Positions 8,544 to 16,729 are shown, counted from the stretch's first letter. The stretch: DNA of 44,945 nt from Vibrionales bacterium SWAT-3 (GCA_000169995.1 AAZW01000039.1:1-44945), one strand, 5' to 3'. Program-made: numbers and translations. The notes: generated by a model not told the origin, from the letters alone.

Positions 8544-8678
8544 AGTTATACTCACTTGAAAATTCGATGTATTTAACAACACTACATTATATGTCTGGGC
8601 AATATTTTGTAGCTAACTATCTAATGATAGACACTATGAGGCTGTTAACAATTTTTTTCAAGGTCGATGGTGACAAAA

Positions 8679-8695
8679 TTGTTATATTATAACAA
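8679..8695. promoter_or_regulatory. Perfect 17-bp palindrome upstream of ribA
   Basis: TTGTTATATTATAACAA is an exact inverted repeat of 8-bp arms around one central base. It lies between the ribA start and the terminator of the preceding operon. It has the form of a dimeric repressor operator but I do not recognise the regulator. Its AT-rich arms would also partly resemble -10 sequences. Confidence 0.4.
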
Positions 8696-8711
8696 CCATT
8701 CTTCTAGGTAA

Positions 8712-8747
8712 GAAAAAACCCCACATTGGAATGACCAACATGGGGTT
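8712..8747 (-). terminator. Terminator at the end of the nrf operon
   Basis: AACCCC (8717-8722) pairs with GGGGTT (8742-8747), and the stem extends through TTGG/CCAA around AATGA with a two-base mismatch. On the minus strand six T residues follow. It lies 46 bp past the small ORF that follows nrfF, which marks that ORF as the operon's last gene. Confidence 0.75.
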
Positions 8748-8792
8748 ATAAATGAATCAGTTGCGGCGAATCGCGCTCGTTTTACCGAACGA

Positions 8793-9053
8793 TTAACTTA
8801 CTTGAGTCTGTTTCCAAATAACAAGTTGAACCCAAGCATTTTCTAGCTCAGCTAACTCTTCTTGTGTCAGAGTCGAGATGCTCGATTTCGCACTGTATCT
8901 TTCTGCCCATTTGTCGGAACGAACATGGGTATGGAACTCTTTTTTTAAATTTGAGATAACGTTATCCACAGACACATCCTTATATAACAGTGCGTAGCCT
9001 TTATAATCCTTTAATGTTACAAAATACAGCTCAATTGGTAAACAGTAATACAC
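8793..9053 (-). CDS. Small hypothetical protein, last gene of the nrf operon
   Basis: I do not recognise this 86-residue protein. It has no internal Met, so the start must be GTG at 9053, five bases after the nrfF stop; translation is probably coupled. No signal peptide, heme motif or clear membrane helix is seen. The N-terminal half is aromatic (YYCLPIELYFVTLKDYKGYA) with one cysteine. The C-terminal part is amphipathic and acidic (LTQEELAELENAWVQLVIW), likely helical. It occupies the place that nrfG holds in E. coli but is not a TPR protein; the TPR protein lies at 19035. Tight spacing after nrfF and a terminator behind it support a real gene. Confidence 0.55.
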   Translation of the reverse strand: MYYCLPIELYFVTLKDYKGYALLYKDVSVDNVISNLKKEFHTHVRSDKWAERYSAKSSISTLTQEELAELENAWVQLVIWKQTQVS

Positions 9054-9058
9054 AATTT

Positions 9059-9499
9059 TTATGAGCGCTTTCTAACACTTTTTACTGATAAATATATAAA
9101 TAACAGGAATAATAGGCTCGGTAACAGCCAAAGTAATAAGTTTGAAACGCTCATCGCTGGTTTATAAAGTACAAACTCACCAAACCTTTTTGTCATATAT
9201 TGAGTAATTTCATGATTACTCTTCCCTGCTTTCACCATATTAAATACAACAAGGCGTAAGTCCTTTGCAATCGGAGAGTTTGATTCAATCAGGTTCTGGT
9301 TTTGGCATTGAGGACAACGCAGTGTCTTTGCTAAAGCAATAGCGCGCTGTTGTTGGTCGGGACTTTCAAACTCAAACAGTTCTACTTGAATGCTGGTGCT
9401 CTTATCGCTGGGTGTAAACAAGTCTTCCGCCACCGCAGGCAAACTCGTCACGATAATCATAGAGGCAAATAATATTATTTGGGCTAAAGATCTCATCAT
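9059..9499 (-). CDS. nrfF: NrfF / CcmH-type heme-lyase subunit
   Basis: This 146-residue membrane-anchored thiol protein acts in cytochrome c maturation. It has a Sec signal (IILFASMIIVTSLPAVAED), the redox motif LRCPQCQNQNLIESNS (CxxC near residues 62-65) and a C-terminal membrane helix (LLLWLLPSLLFLLFIYL), as in NrfF and the N-terminal domain of CcmH. In E. coli, NrfE, NrfF and NrfG attach heme to the unusual CWSCK site of NrfA, and the neighbours here are nrfE and nrfBCD, so NrfF is preferred over CcmH. The ATG at 9499 overlaps the dsbE stop codon. Because dsbE and nrfC carry insertions, its transcription now depends on read-through from or across the ISAs1 element. Confidence 0.88.
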   Translation of the reverse strand: MMRSLAQIILFASMIIVTSLPAVAEDLFTPSDKSTSIQVELFEFESPDQQQRAIALAKTLRCPQCQNQNLIESNSPIAKDLRLVVFNMVKAGKSNHEITQYMTKRFGEFVLYKPAMSVSNLLLWLLPSLLFLLFIYLSVKSVRKRS

Positions 9500-9651
9500 C
9501 CATCCACACCATCAAAATATAAGGCGAGCTCATCTTGCCATGCAGATTCATTAATAACGCCCATTAACTTCTTCACAATATTTCCTTTGGCATCAACCAA
9601 ATATGTCTCCGGGGTCCCTATTACACCTAATTCTAAAGCCAACTTACCATG
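9496..9651 (-). pseudogene. dsbE: dsbE C-terminal fragment (3' part, cut off by IS)
   Basis: These are the last 52 codons of a DsbE/CcmG-like thioredoxin, separated from the rest by the ISAs1 element. Read from the duplicated target site, it gives HGKLALELGVIGTPETYLVD and ends DELALYFDGVDG. The cis-proline loop GTPETYLVD, needed for thioredoxin-fold redox function, is on this side of the break. Joining 11294-10896 with 9651-9496 restores an open frame of 185 codons, the usual DsbE size. Its stop TGA overlaps the nrfF start (ATGA). Confidence 0.9.
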
Positions 9652-10885
9652 AAGGGCGGGATCGAACTTTAACCATTGAAAATAATGGATTTATTTTACA
9701 GGGAACTTTTTTAGATAATCACGATCTGATCATGAAGTAAAAAAACATGAGAAATTCGCACATGATTATCATTGAGCAACTTAAAAAAGTGAAAGATACC
9801 CGTTCGCACATCAATCAAGTTTATCCTGTTATGGAAGTCGCTTTCGTGGTCATAACAGCCATGATTTGTGGTCAAAATAAATGGACAGAGATTAAGGATT
9901 TCGGTGAAGGAAATATCGAGTGGTTACGTGAGTATTTCCCCTACGAAAATGGTCTTCCCACTCGACATAATATAGCTGCGATCATGAGATCCGTTGTGCC
10001 AGAGACGCTATTGGAAGCTATGGTGGGCTGGGTCAATTTGCACAGAGAGAAGCATGCTCAGCCTATAATCAGTGTTGATGGGAAGGTTCTAAAAGGGGCA
10101 AAAGCAAGCAAACAACAGCACCCCCTCTATATGGTTTCGGCATTTGATGTAGACGAGGGTTTGACTCTCACACACCAACCTTGTGACGGCAAAGGTATGG
10201 AGCTGCTAGCAATAAGAAACATGCTAGACGCTTTAGATATCAAAGGATGTTTATTAACTGCTGATGCCCTGCATTGTCAGGTTGAAACACTGAATAAAGT
10301 AGTTGATAAAGGTGGAGATATCCTAGTACAAGTTAAACTGAATCAACCAAGTTTATTAGCAGAAATTGATGTGCAATTCCAAGACTATTGGGCTTTGCCT
10401 GAAGATAAACAGGAATCATACATCACGGAAGAGAAAGGGCATGGTAGAAAAGAGGTTCGTGAGGTTTACGTGCTTCCTGCAGCCTTCAGCGAAGCACTCA
10501 GACAGAAGTGGTGTCTCGTAAAAAGCATTGTTGCAGTGGTAAGAGATAGGAGTGTCAAAGGGAAAGGAAGTTATGAAACCTCGTACTATATTTGCACAGA
10601 CCATTTATCTTTAGAGTTAGCCTCAAAGGCAACAAGAAAGCATTGGCATATTGAGAATCAGCAGCACTGGGCGTTGGACGTAATTTTCAAAGAAGACGAG
10701 CAGCGAATTTACGCTGGGGATTCAGCGTTGAATATGGCTTGTTGTCGTCGCTTTGTGCAGAACCTATTTAGAAAATCAGAGGGTAACTTGTCTGTACCAA
10801 GAAAGATGAACCAAGCCGCATGGAATAAAGATTACAGGGAAAAAGTTCTTTTTACATCAGATTAACAAAGTATATTCGCGCCCTT
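9652..10885 (+). mobile_element. ISAs1-family insertion sequence in dsbE
   Basis: This 1,234-bp element has imperfect terminal inverted repeats (left AAGGGCGGGATCGAACTTT, right AAGGGCGCGAATATACTTT read inward; 14 of 19 positions agree). It is flanked by the 10-bp direct repeat ACTTACCATG at 9642-9651 and 10886-10895. Removing the element and one repeat restores dsbE exactly. One full-length transposase lies inside. The intact duplication points to a fairly recent insertion. Confidence 0.93.
9747..10865 (+). CDS. ISAs1-family transposase
   Basis: This 372-residue DDE transposase is full length for the ISAs1 family. The N-terminal DDE_Tnp_1-associated region (TRSHINQVYPVMEVAFVVIT) and family motifs are intact: PTRHNI, ISVDGKVLKGAK with the first catalytic Asp, LTADALHCQ with the second, and HWHIENQQHWALDVIFKEDE with the C-terminal Glu. 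ATG 9747 is given, though ATG 9762 (MIIIEQLKKV) may be the real start. It reads against the nrf operon. No frameshift or internal stop is seen, so the element is probably able to move. Confidence 0.92.
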   Translation: MRNSHMIIIEQLKKVKDTRSHINQVYPVMEVAFVVITAMICGQNKWTEIKDFGEGNIEWLREYFPYENGLPTRHNIAAIMRSVVPETLLEAMVGWVNLHREKHAQPIISVDGKVLKGAKASKQQHPLYMVSAFDVDEGLTLTHQPCDGKGMELLAIRNMLDALDIKGCLLTADALHCQVETLNKVVDKGGDILVQVKLNQPSLLAEIDVQFQDYWALPEDKQESYITEEKGHGRKEVREVYVLPAAFSEALRQKWCLVKSIVAVVRDRSVKGKGSYETSYYICTDHLSLELASKATRKHWHIENQQHWALDVIFKEDEQRIYAGDSALNMACCRRFVQNLFRKSEGNLSVPRKMNQAAWNKDYREKVLFTSD

Positions 10886-11294
10886 ACTTACCATGAGGAT
10901 CGCTAATCACTTTTGTATAGGGGTTGCCATCGCTTGATAACACATTCATTGCAGCCGCGGGGTTATCTCTATAGTTAAGCCCAACAATAGGAATCCCTTT
11001 ATCGCGAAGTGCTAACAAATAAGTATGTTCCGATTTGCAGATACCACACCATGAAGCCCATACATTCACTAACTGGTAAGGGTGCTCAGTAATGTCTTTT
11101 AACGTCAGTTTTTGTTTGCTGCTGATGCCTTCTTTATCCGTTAAAGCCATAGAAGTAAATTCAGGAAACGCTCTTTGTTGTATCGATACGGTGGTGGTTT
11201 GCTGTTTGTTATCAAGAGCAAACAAAAATACCAACACCAACACCAGTGCCAATACAATAAGCATAATAAGTTTGTTACGAACGCTGGTATGCAT
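10884..11294 (-). pseudogene. dsbE: dsbE N-terminal fragment, truncated by IS
   Basis: This is the N-terminal 136 codons of a DsbE/CcmG/NrfX-like thiol-disulfide oxidoreductase, which keeps apocytochrome CxxCH cysteines reduced for heme attachment. ATG 11294 begins MHTSVRNKLIMLIVLALVLV, a membrane anchor, and the active site is VNVWASWCGICKSEH (CxxC). The frame ends at a TAA formed across the IS junction right after SDPHGK, so the cis-Pro loop and C-terminal helix are lost. As read, this frame has no stop separating it from the nrfE frame upstream; I treat the apparent fusion as a probable artefact of lost bases. The truncated protein is unlikely to fold. Confidence 0.88.
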
Positions 11295-13187
11295 ACTGTG
11301 ACGCTTAACGGTTTTCTTTTTACGATGAGTTAACGAAAGCAGTGCCCCAGTATGGATATCAAACCACCGAACCAATCCAGCGCGCATACGCTTGTACTGA
11401 ACACGAAATGCATAGGCTGTCGAGTCAACTTTCTCTCCCATAGTGATGTAGACATCACCATGCCAGAACCACTTCATTGCTGGCTCACTCATGTTCATTA
11501 CTCTGACTTGGTAATGTCTTCTCTCTGGTGCAATAGAAAATGCTTGTTCATCGACATGGAGGTTGAGCAAGGCTCTTTCCGCCGTAAAATTCGAAGCGAC
11601 ATAGAGCTCTGTATCGCGATGAGAGAGCGTCCAGTCCATGAACTCTACCTGCTCTCCAGGACTCAATTTATAACTGCGTTCATAAGAGTAGTAACTGTTC
11701 ATCGCGGCACCTATCGCTAATACTGCGACGCCAACATGCGCTAACGTCATTACCCACACTTTACGTTGAAACTTAGAATCGCGTGTTACCACTAATCCGT
11801 AAACATGAGTAAGGACTACCCAAAAAGCGAGTGACCATGTCAGCAGTACCATCACTTGGGTCGTGCTTACTTGTAAAATGTAAGTTAGCAAGCCAAGACC
11901 GGAGGACAACAAAGCAATACACCCAATCACACCTTTCGATGCTTGAGGTTTAATACTGAGTAATGGCGCTAAACCTACCACTGCCATCGCGAGCAGAGCT
12001 ACCGGCGCAATGAGTAAATTAAAATAAGGTGCACCTACCGATATGTTTCCTAGGCCAAGTAATTCAAAAACCATTGGGTAGAAGGTACCAAACACCACCA
12101 CCGCCGTAGCCAGTACAAATATAAGTACCGCCACTAAACTCAAAAAACTTTTGCTCGCAAAGCTAGTGATTGGATTCGACTCGAAAGATTCACCACGAAC
12201 AATAAGAAGAGAAAACGAACTCACTAATACCAAAACCAGTATCAGCAATAGCGCGATACCTTTCGTTGGGTCAACAGCAAAAGCATGAACGGAAGTGAGG
12301 ACGCCAGATCGAACAATAAAGGTACCGAGGATACTTAAACAAAACGTAATGAAAGCAAGGCTAAGTGACCACTTCAGCAACTGTTGCTTGCCTTTAGCAA
12401 CACCCAAACTGTGCAATAGAGCGGTTGATGTTAGCCAAGGTAATAGGCTGGCATTTTCTACCGGGTCCCAGAACCACCAGCCGCCCCAACCTAATTCGTA
12501 ATATGCCCACCAAGAACCAAGAATGATCCCCGCGGTTAAAAAGATCCATGCAACTAAACACCAACTGCGACAATGAGCGACCCAATCGAACTCAATCGGA
12601 TCCACCAGCAAAGCGGCCACAGCGAATGCCAAGACCACAGAGAAACCAACATAACCCAAATACAATAGAGGTGGGTGGAATATCAAACCAACGTCTTGCA
12701 GCATAGGGTTAAGATCGCGCCCTTCAAGTGGCAAGGTCGAATTCAATTCAAATGGGTTCGAAGCAAATAAAGTGAACCAGGCGAATATCGCGAGTAACAC
12801 ATTCATCACCCACAACACGCGGCTTTGATACTCCGAAGAATATTGCTTTTGTAGGGCAATCACACCCGACCAACAGCTAATGGTTAACACCCAAAATAGC
12901 AATGAGCCTTCATGTCCAGCCCACACAGCGGCCATTTTGAAGAAGGTAGGTAATTGAGTATTAGAGTGTTCTGCAACATAGAGGATGGAAAAGTCGTCAC
13001 CGACAAAGGCATAGCCAAGTAAAACGATAGCGCCAATGGAAAACAAAGCGCTAGAGAGGGAGAAACTGCGAATTAAAGCCACATTTTGTGCTTGTTTAGT
13101 TAGCATTTGATACATCGAATACACAGCGGTAATGCTGCTGAGAACAGCGACCAAAATTAAACTAAACAGTCCCAAAGAACCGACCAT
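11295..13187 (-). CDS. nrfE: NrfE / CcmF-type heme lyase with altered C-terminus
   Basis: This large multi-span membrane protein presents heme to apocytochromes. GAGGTG lies before ATG 13187. The hallmark WWD heme-handling domain is intact (ELGWGGWWFWDPVENASLLP near residues 225-245), as are conserved HEGSLLFW and IFHPPLLYLGY. About 631 codons lie before dsbE, the usual NrfE size. Near the end the sequence reads YKRMRAGLVRWFDIHTGALL; restoring one G near 11391, one T near 11374 and one G near 11346 gives YKAYARWIWFGGLISILGAL, the last transmembrane helix of the family. The three single-base losses compensate, so the frame stays open into dsbE. This is sequencing error or real decay; the 5' nine-tenths look normal. 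Confidence 0.85.
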
Positions 13188-13266
13188 ATCACCTCAATCA
13201 GGCTCTACCTAAGCAGAACCAAGTTAAACCGTAGTTAGCTTCTTTACATAAAGAAACTGAGAGTTA

Positions 13267-13300
13267 GTAAGCAGATGTTCAGTATCCAACATCTGCTTAC
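13267..13300. repeat. 13-bp perfect inverted repeat between nrfD and nrfE
   Basis: GTAAGCAGATGTT (13267-13279) and AACATCTGCTTAC (13288-13300) form a perfect 13-bp stem with an 8-nt loop in the 123-bp gap between nrfD and nrfE. No T-run follows on the minus strand. It is more likely an mRNA-processing or attenuating hairpin that sets the ratio of nrfBCD to nrfEF than a full terminator. Confidence 0.7.
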
Positions 13301-13310
13301 TAGGGCGAAA

Positions 13311-14285
13311 TTAAGCTAACGTTAATTGCCCTGCGTAAAGGACAAACGTTCTTAGCATTAATACGCCCATCAGGCTCAGCGAAGTAACAGAGAAAATATA
13401 CACAGTACTATGGCGAACCGATGTTGGTGTCACGGCGTTAAGCAACAAGGGTAAAACCATACCTACACCAATCACGCCATACCAGAACCAACTTGCCCAG
13501 AAACCACCGCCAATCGCGTTCCATACTGCCTGCTCACTTTGACCACCAGCAAATATCAACCCAGTGAAGAAAGTAACAAGGACAAACAGTTCAAACATAA
13601 CAACAGGACGTTCGAAGCCGTGGATCCAAGAAATACTCGCACTATGCGGAGACTCCTTAAAGACCAACACACCAAATAAAATACATGCCGCCGCTCCCGA
13701 GGATAAACTCGAGAATAAGAACAATATCGGCAACACTGGGTTATTCAGCATTGGGAAGGTATTTAGCGCAGAGAGTAAGAAGCCAGTGTAAGCCGCAAGT
13801 AATAGCGCAAGCACAGCTAAGAATATTTCAAAAACATTCTCAAAAGATTCTAATTTGCCAATCCAGTTACTGACAAAATCGAGTCGCCCTTTTAACCATG
13901 CTTGGCCACTCAAGAATACGGCAATCTGATTTCGGAATATAATGCCGATCCAAACAAATAGGATCACCATATACACTTGGAATAAGATCACACCCATCGA
14001 CATCACTGACGTCGGATTATAGAAGATCATGATCTTCCAAAATGATAGTGGTTTCGTTAGGTGGAAAACCAAGATCAATAAACCTGAAATGATCCCGAAT
14101 GGTGCTAGAAAAGCCGTTGCCTTTAATACACCATTATTCGCTGGATCCCCATCAATAACCTTTCTCTTGAGATAGATCGAAATCATCACTGCACCCGCTG
14201 ACATACCCGCCAAAAACAGATAGATAGCAATGATCCAGTCCCAAACCACGGTACCTGATTGAAACGCTGTATCCCATGCACTCAT
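13311..14285 (-). CDS. nrfD: NrfD-type quinol-oxidising membrane subunit
   Basis: This 324-residue polytopic inner-membrane protein of the NrfD/PsrC family is thought to oxidise menaquinol and pass electrons to NrfC and then NrfB/NrfA. Several hydrophobic helices are clear (WIIAIYLFLAGMSAGAVMIS, FEIFLAVLALLLAAYTGFLL, IFSVTSLSLMGVLMLRTFVL). Length fits E. coli NrfD (318). ATG 14285 (MSAWDTAFQSG) is chosen over an in-frame TTG at 14291 because AAGGGGAG lies 8-14 nt before it. It follows the nrfC stop by two bases. The gene itself is intact but downstream of the IS5 insertion in nrfC, so expression may be reduced by polarity. Confidence 0.92.
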   Translation of the reverse strand: MSAWDTAFQSGTVVWDWIIAIYLFLAGMSAGAVMISIYLKRKVIDGDPANNGVLKATAFLAPFGIISGLLILVFHLTKPLSFWKIMIFYNPTSVMSMGVILFQVYMVILFVWIGIIFRNQIAVFLSGQAWLKGRLDFVSNWIGKLESFENVFEIFLAVLALLLAAYTGFLLSALNTFPMLNNPVLPILFLFSSLSSGAAACILFGVLVFKESPHSASISWIHGFERPVVMFELFVLVTFFTGLIFAGGQSEQAVWNAIGGGFWASWFWYGVIGVGMVLPLLLNAVTPTSVRHSTVYIFSVTSLSLMGVLMLRTFVLYAGQLTLA

Positions 14286-14287
14286 AA

Positions 14288-14626
14288 TCAAATCTCCCCT
14301 TTTTGGTGTGGCACTTTATAGAGTTTTGGCTGAGTACCTAGATAAGCCTTATCTCTGTAAACCACTTCAGATTTAAGTACCTGGTTTATCTCGCTCTTAG
14401 GGTCATTTAAGTCGCCAAATATCAACGCATTGGTAGGGCAAGATTCAACACAAGCAGGTAATTTACCTTGCGCAAGATTGGTATCGCGGCAGAAGTTACA
14501 TTTGTCGGCCGACTTATTCTCAGGATGGAAGAAGCGCACTTGATATGGACAAGCTAACAGGCAATAACCACAGCCCACACACTTCTCTTTATGCACATCA
14601 ACAATGCCGGTCTTCTCATCTTTATA
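14288..14626 (-). pseudogene. nrfC: nrfC C-terminal half, cut off by IS5-family element
   Basis: This is the 3' part of the NrfC ferredoxin gene. It begins after the duplicated target at YKDEKTGIVDVHKEKCVG and holds the motifs CVGCGYCLLACPYQ and CNFCRDTN...CVESCPT. Splicing 16037-15690 to 14626-14288 gives 229 codons, close to E. coli NrfC (223 residues). The GTG-initiated frame starting at 14698 inside the IS is not a natural gene. In intact form NrfC carries four [4Fe-4S] clusters between NrfD and NrfB. Confidence 0.92.
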
Positions 14627-14635
14627 GGCGGCGCC

Positions 14636-15689
14636 GGCTTTGTTGCGTAATTCATTGGAACTAAACCTAAAACCTACGATCTGATCAGCTATATTCACTC
14701 CCTCTCGTAGCCCTATGCCTAAACCTCGTTACAAAACAACCAACTGGAAGCAATACAACCAATCACTCATTAACCGCGGTTCTTTGACCTTTTGGATTGA
14801 TGAAGAAGCGATAAGTGGCTGGACGCAAAGCAAACAGAATAAGCGCGGGAGGCCTCGTCGGTTCAGTGATTTAGCTATCACGACAGCCCTCATGGTGAAA
14901 CGAGTTTTTTCTATGCCATTAAGAGCGCTGCAAGGTTTTATCAACTCGATATTTAGGTTAGCCCATGTACCGTTAAGTTGTCCGCATTACACCTGCATCA
15001 GTCGTAGAGCCAAGCAAGTTGAGGTCTCACTTAAGACAAAAACGAGAGGTACGATACAACATCTAGCTATTGATGCGACTGGCCTTAAGGCTTATGGCGA
15101 AGGTGAATGGAAAGTCAAAAAACACGGGACAGATGGCAAACGTAGAGTCTGGCGAAAACTTCATATTGCCGTGGATACAAACACTCATGAAATTATTGCA
15201 GCCGAGCTAAGTCTATCGACAGTTACAGATGGAGAAGTACTCCCGAATTTACTGAAACAAACTCGCCGAAGTATCCACGAGGTGTCTGGTGATGGCGCTT
15301 ATGATACGAGAGCATGTCACGATGCAATTAAGATTAAGCGAGCCGTTGCGCTTATTCCTCCAAGAGAAGGGGCTGCCTTCTGGGAGCGGGGTCATCCCCG
15401 AAATCTCGCAGTAGGTTGCCAGAAGTTATATGGCTCAAATAAGTATTGGAAAGAGCGGTATGGTTACCACAAACGCTCCCTGTCAGAAACAGCGATGTAT
15501 CGAGTTAAACAGTTACTTGGTGGTCGTTTAAGTTTAAGAAATTACAATGCACAAGTGGGAGAAACTTACGCGATGATAAAAGCGTTGAACAAGCTCACTG
15601 GGTTAGGTATGCCTGAAACTTGCCGTATTGACTAAGAAATGCACGAAATGGGGCTGCTCTGTCTCTAAACTGAATTACGCAACAAAGCC
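14636..15689 (+). mobile_element. IS5-family (IS903-group-like) element in nrfC
   Basis: This 1,054-bp element has perfect 19-bp terminal inverted repeats, GGCTTTGTTGCGTAATTCA at 14636-14654 and its complement at 15671-15689. The flanking 9-bp direct repeat GGCGGCGCC lies at 14627-14635 and 15690-15698. Removing the element and one repeat restores nrfC in frame (CPTGAA joined to YKDEK). Size and 9-bp duplication fit the IS903 group of IS5. Perfect ends and duplication indicate a recent event. Confidence 0.95.
14715..15635 (+). CDS. IS5-family transposase
   Basis: This 306-residue transposase fits the IS903 group: the start KPRYKTTNWKQYNQSLINRG, a DNA-binding region, catalytic Asp in HLAIDATGLKAYGEGEWKV, second Asp in VSGDGAYDTRACHDAI, and the closing Glu in KRSLSETAMYRVKQLLG (Y-x2-R-x3-E-like region). 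No internal stop or frameshift is present. It occupies most of the element, 79 bp from the left end, and reads against the nrf operon. Confidence 0.94.
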   Translation: MPKPRYKTTNWKQYNQSLINRGSLTFWIDEEAISGWTQSKQNKRGRPRRFSDLAITTALMVKRVFSMPLRALQGFINSIFRLAHVPLSCPHYTCISRRAKQVEVSLKTKTRGTIQHLAIDATGLKAYGEGEWKVKKHGTDGKRRVWRKLHIAVDTNTHEIIAAELSLSTVTDGEVLPNLLKQTRRSIHEVSGDGAYDTRACHDAIKIKRAVALIPPREGAAFWERGHPRNLAVGCQKLYGSNKYWKERYGYHKRSLSETAMYRVKQLLGGRLSLRNYNAQVGETYAMIKALNKLTGLGMPETCRID

Positions 15690-16037
15690 GGCGGCGCCTG
15701 TTGGGCAAACCATCACACAAGGTGCATTATCACAATGTTGACAAGAGTTACGAGTGAAACGGTAATCAACATTTGGGTATTCGCCTTGAGGCTCGCTCTT
15801 AATAATTTCTAATCGCGATACACCTTCAGGTACTTTGTTCATTTCACGGCACGCCTCAGTACAGGCAGTACAACCAATACACGCGGTTTCGTCATGAACC
15901 ATTCCGTAACGTTTAGCGCCATCTTCCTGTACATTAGCCAATGTTTTGCGGCTAGTGACTGCTGCAGTACCCGCAACACCCGTTGTGAAGATCACGGCAC
16001 CCGCGCCAGCTAAAAAGTTTCTTCTTGAGCAGTTCAT
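15675..16037 (-). pseudogene. nrfC: nrfC N-terminal half, truncated by IS5-family element
   Basis: This is the N-terminal part of NrfC, the iron-sulfur subunit that carries electrons from NrfD to the periplasmic cytochromes. It has a strong ribosome site (AAGGGGAG) before ATG 16037, a Tat signal (SRRNFLAGAGAVIF), and the motifs CIGCTACTEACREMN and CQHCDNAPCVMVCPTG. After PTGAA the frame enters the inverted repeat and stops after GFVA. Only about half of the cluster ligands remain, so the product should be inactive. It starts 3 bp after the nrfB stop. Confidence 0.93.
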
Positions 16038-16040
16038 AGA

Positions 16041-16625
16041 TTACTCCCCTTCTTTCTTCTGGTTGAAGTCTGAATGGCAATCCACACACAGCTTGATGGT
16101 TTGCTTCTTATCTAAGCCAAGCACCTTCGCTTCACTCGCATGCACGTCGTGACAGTTTGAACACGTTAAGTTTTGTGCATGTACGTCATGGGTCCAACTC
16201 GCTTCGCGCAGATCATCAGGCTTGTGACAATCTATACACTGGCTGTTAGCATCTAGGATTAAGCTAGGATCGAGGAAAACCTTTTCAGTTCCGGGTTGTG
16301 ATTGAGCCGCACGATACTTCACCACCTCAGGTGCACCATCACGGTGATCGGGGCCAATAGAACTATGACAATCGGTACAATTCACTTCACGACCAAGTAA
16401 AGCGTGCGCACTCTCACCGTGTGAACCAAATACCGTTTCTTTAGAATCTTTATGGCATTGAACACACTTGTAATCTTTGTCACGTATTAATTCGACTTCA
16501 TGTCTTGTTGACTCCCCTACTGGCGTAACAGCGGGCTCCGCAACAGCATGAATGGAATAACCATAGAGGCAGAATGCTAGAAGGGATTTAAGCATTATGA
16601 CTATGGCCAATTTAATATTGCCCAT
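16041..16625 (-). CDS. nrfB: NrfB pentaheme cytochrome c
   Basis: This 194-residue exported cytochrome has five CxxCH heme motifs (CVQCH, CTDCH, CIDCH, CSNCH, CVDCH), the hallmark of NrfB, which delivers electrons to NrfA in the periplasm. The start at ATG 16625 is backed by AGGA about 8 nt upstream; a signal peptide follows (LLAFCLYGYSIHAVAEP). It is the first gene of the minus-strand operon and shares a 482-bp control region with the divergent nrfA. The gene is intact, but its partner nrfC is disrupted, so no normal electron input is expected by this route. Confidence 0.93.
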   Translation of the reverse strand: MGNIKLAIVIMLKSLLAFCLYGYSIHAVAEPAVTPVGESTRHEVELIRDKDYKCVQCHKDSKETVFGSHGESAHALLGREVNCTDCHSSIGPDHRDGAPEVVKYRAAQSQPGTEKVFLDPSLILDANSQCIDCHKPDDLREASWTHDVHAQNLTCSNCHDVHASEAKVLGLDKKQTIKLCVDCHSDFNQKKEGE

Positions 16626-16715
16626 TTTATCCTTTCCTTATACCGGCATTATTTAACTCTCAACTAAATAATATTCCGGTTAAACAAAAGTACCCTTAAA
16701 CGATATTATTACCGC

Positions 16716-16729
16716 TTAAATGATATCAA
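16716..16729 (-). promoter_or_regulatory. nrfB: FNR-like site on the nrfB side
   Basis: On the minus strand TTGATATCATTTAA matches 8 of the 10 defined bases of TTGATnnnnATCAA. It is centred about 97 bp upstream of the nrfB start codon, a reasonable distance for an activator with an untranslated leader. Assignment is by eye. Confidence 0.4.

Noticed and set aside
11500..11800. Plus-strand frames antisense to nrfE
   Set aside because: They are shadows of a conserved membrane-protein gene with no motif of their own.
14288..14698. Separate 136-codon ferredoxin gene starting at GTG 14698
   Set aside because: The first 21 codons come from the IS5 inverted repeat; it is the 3' half of nrfC.
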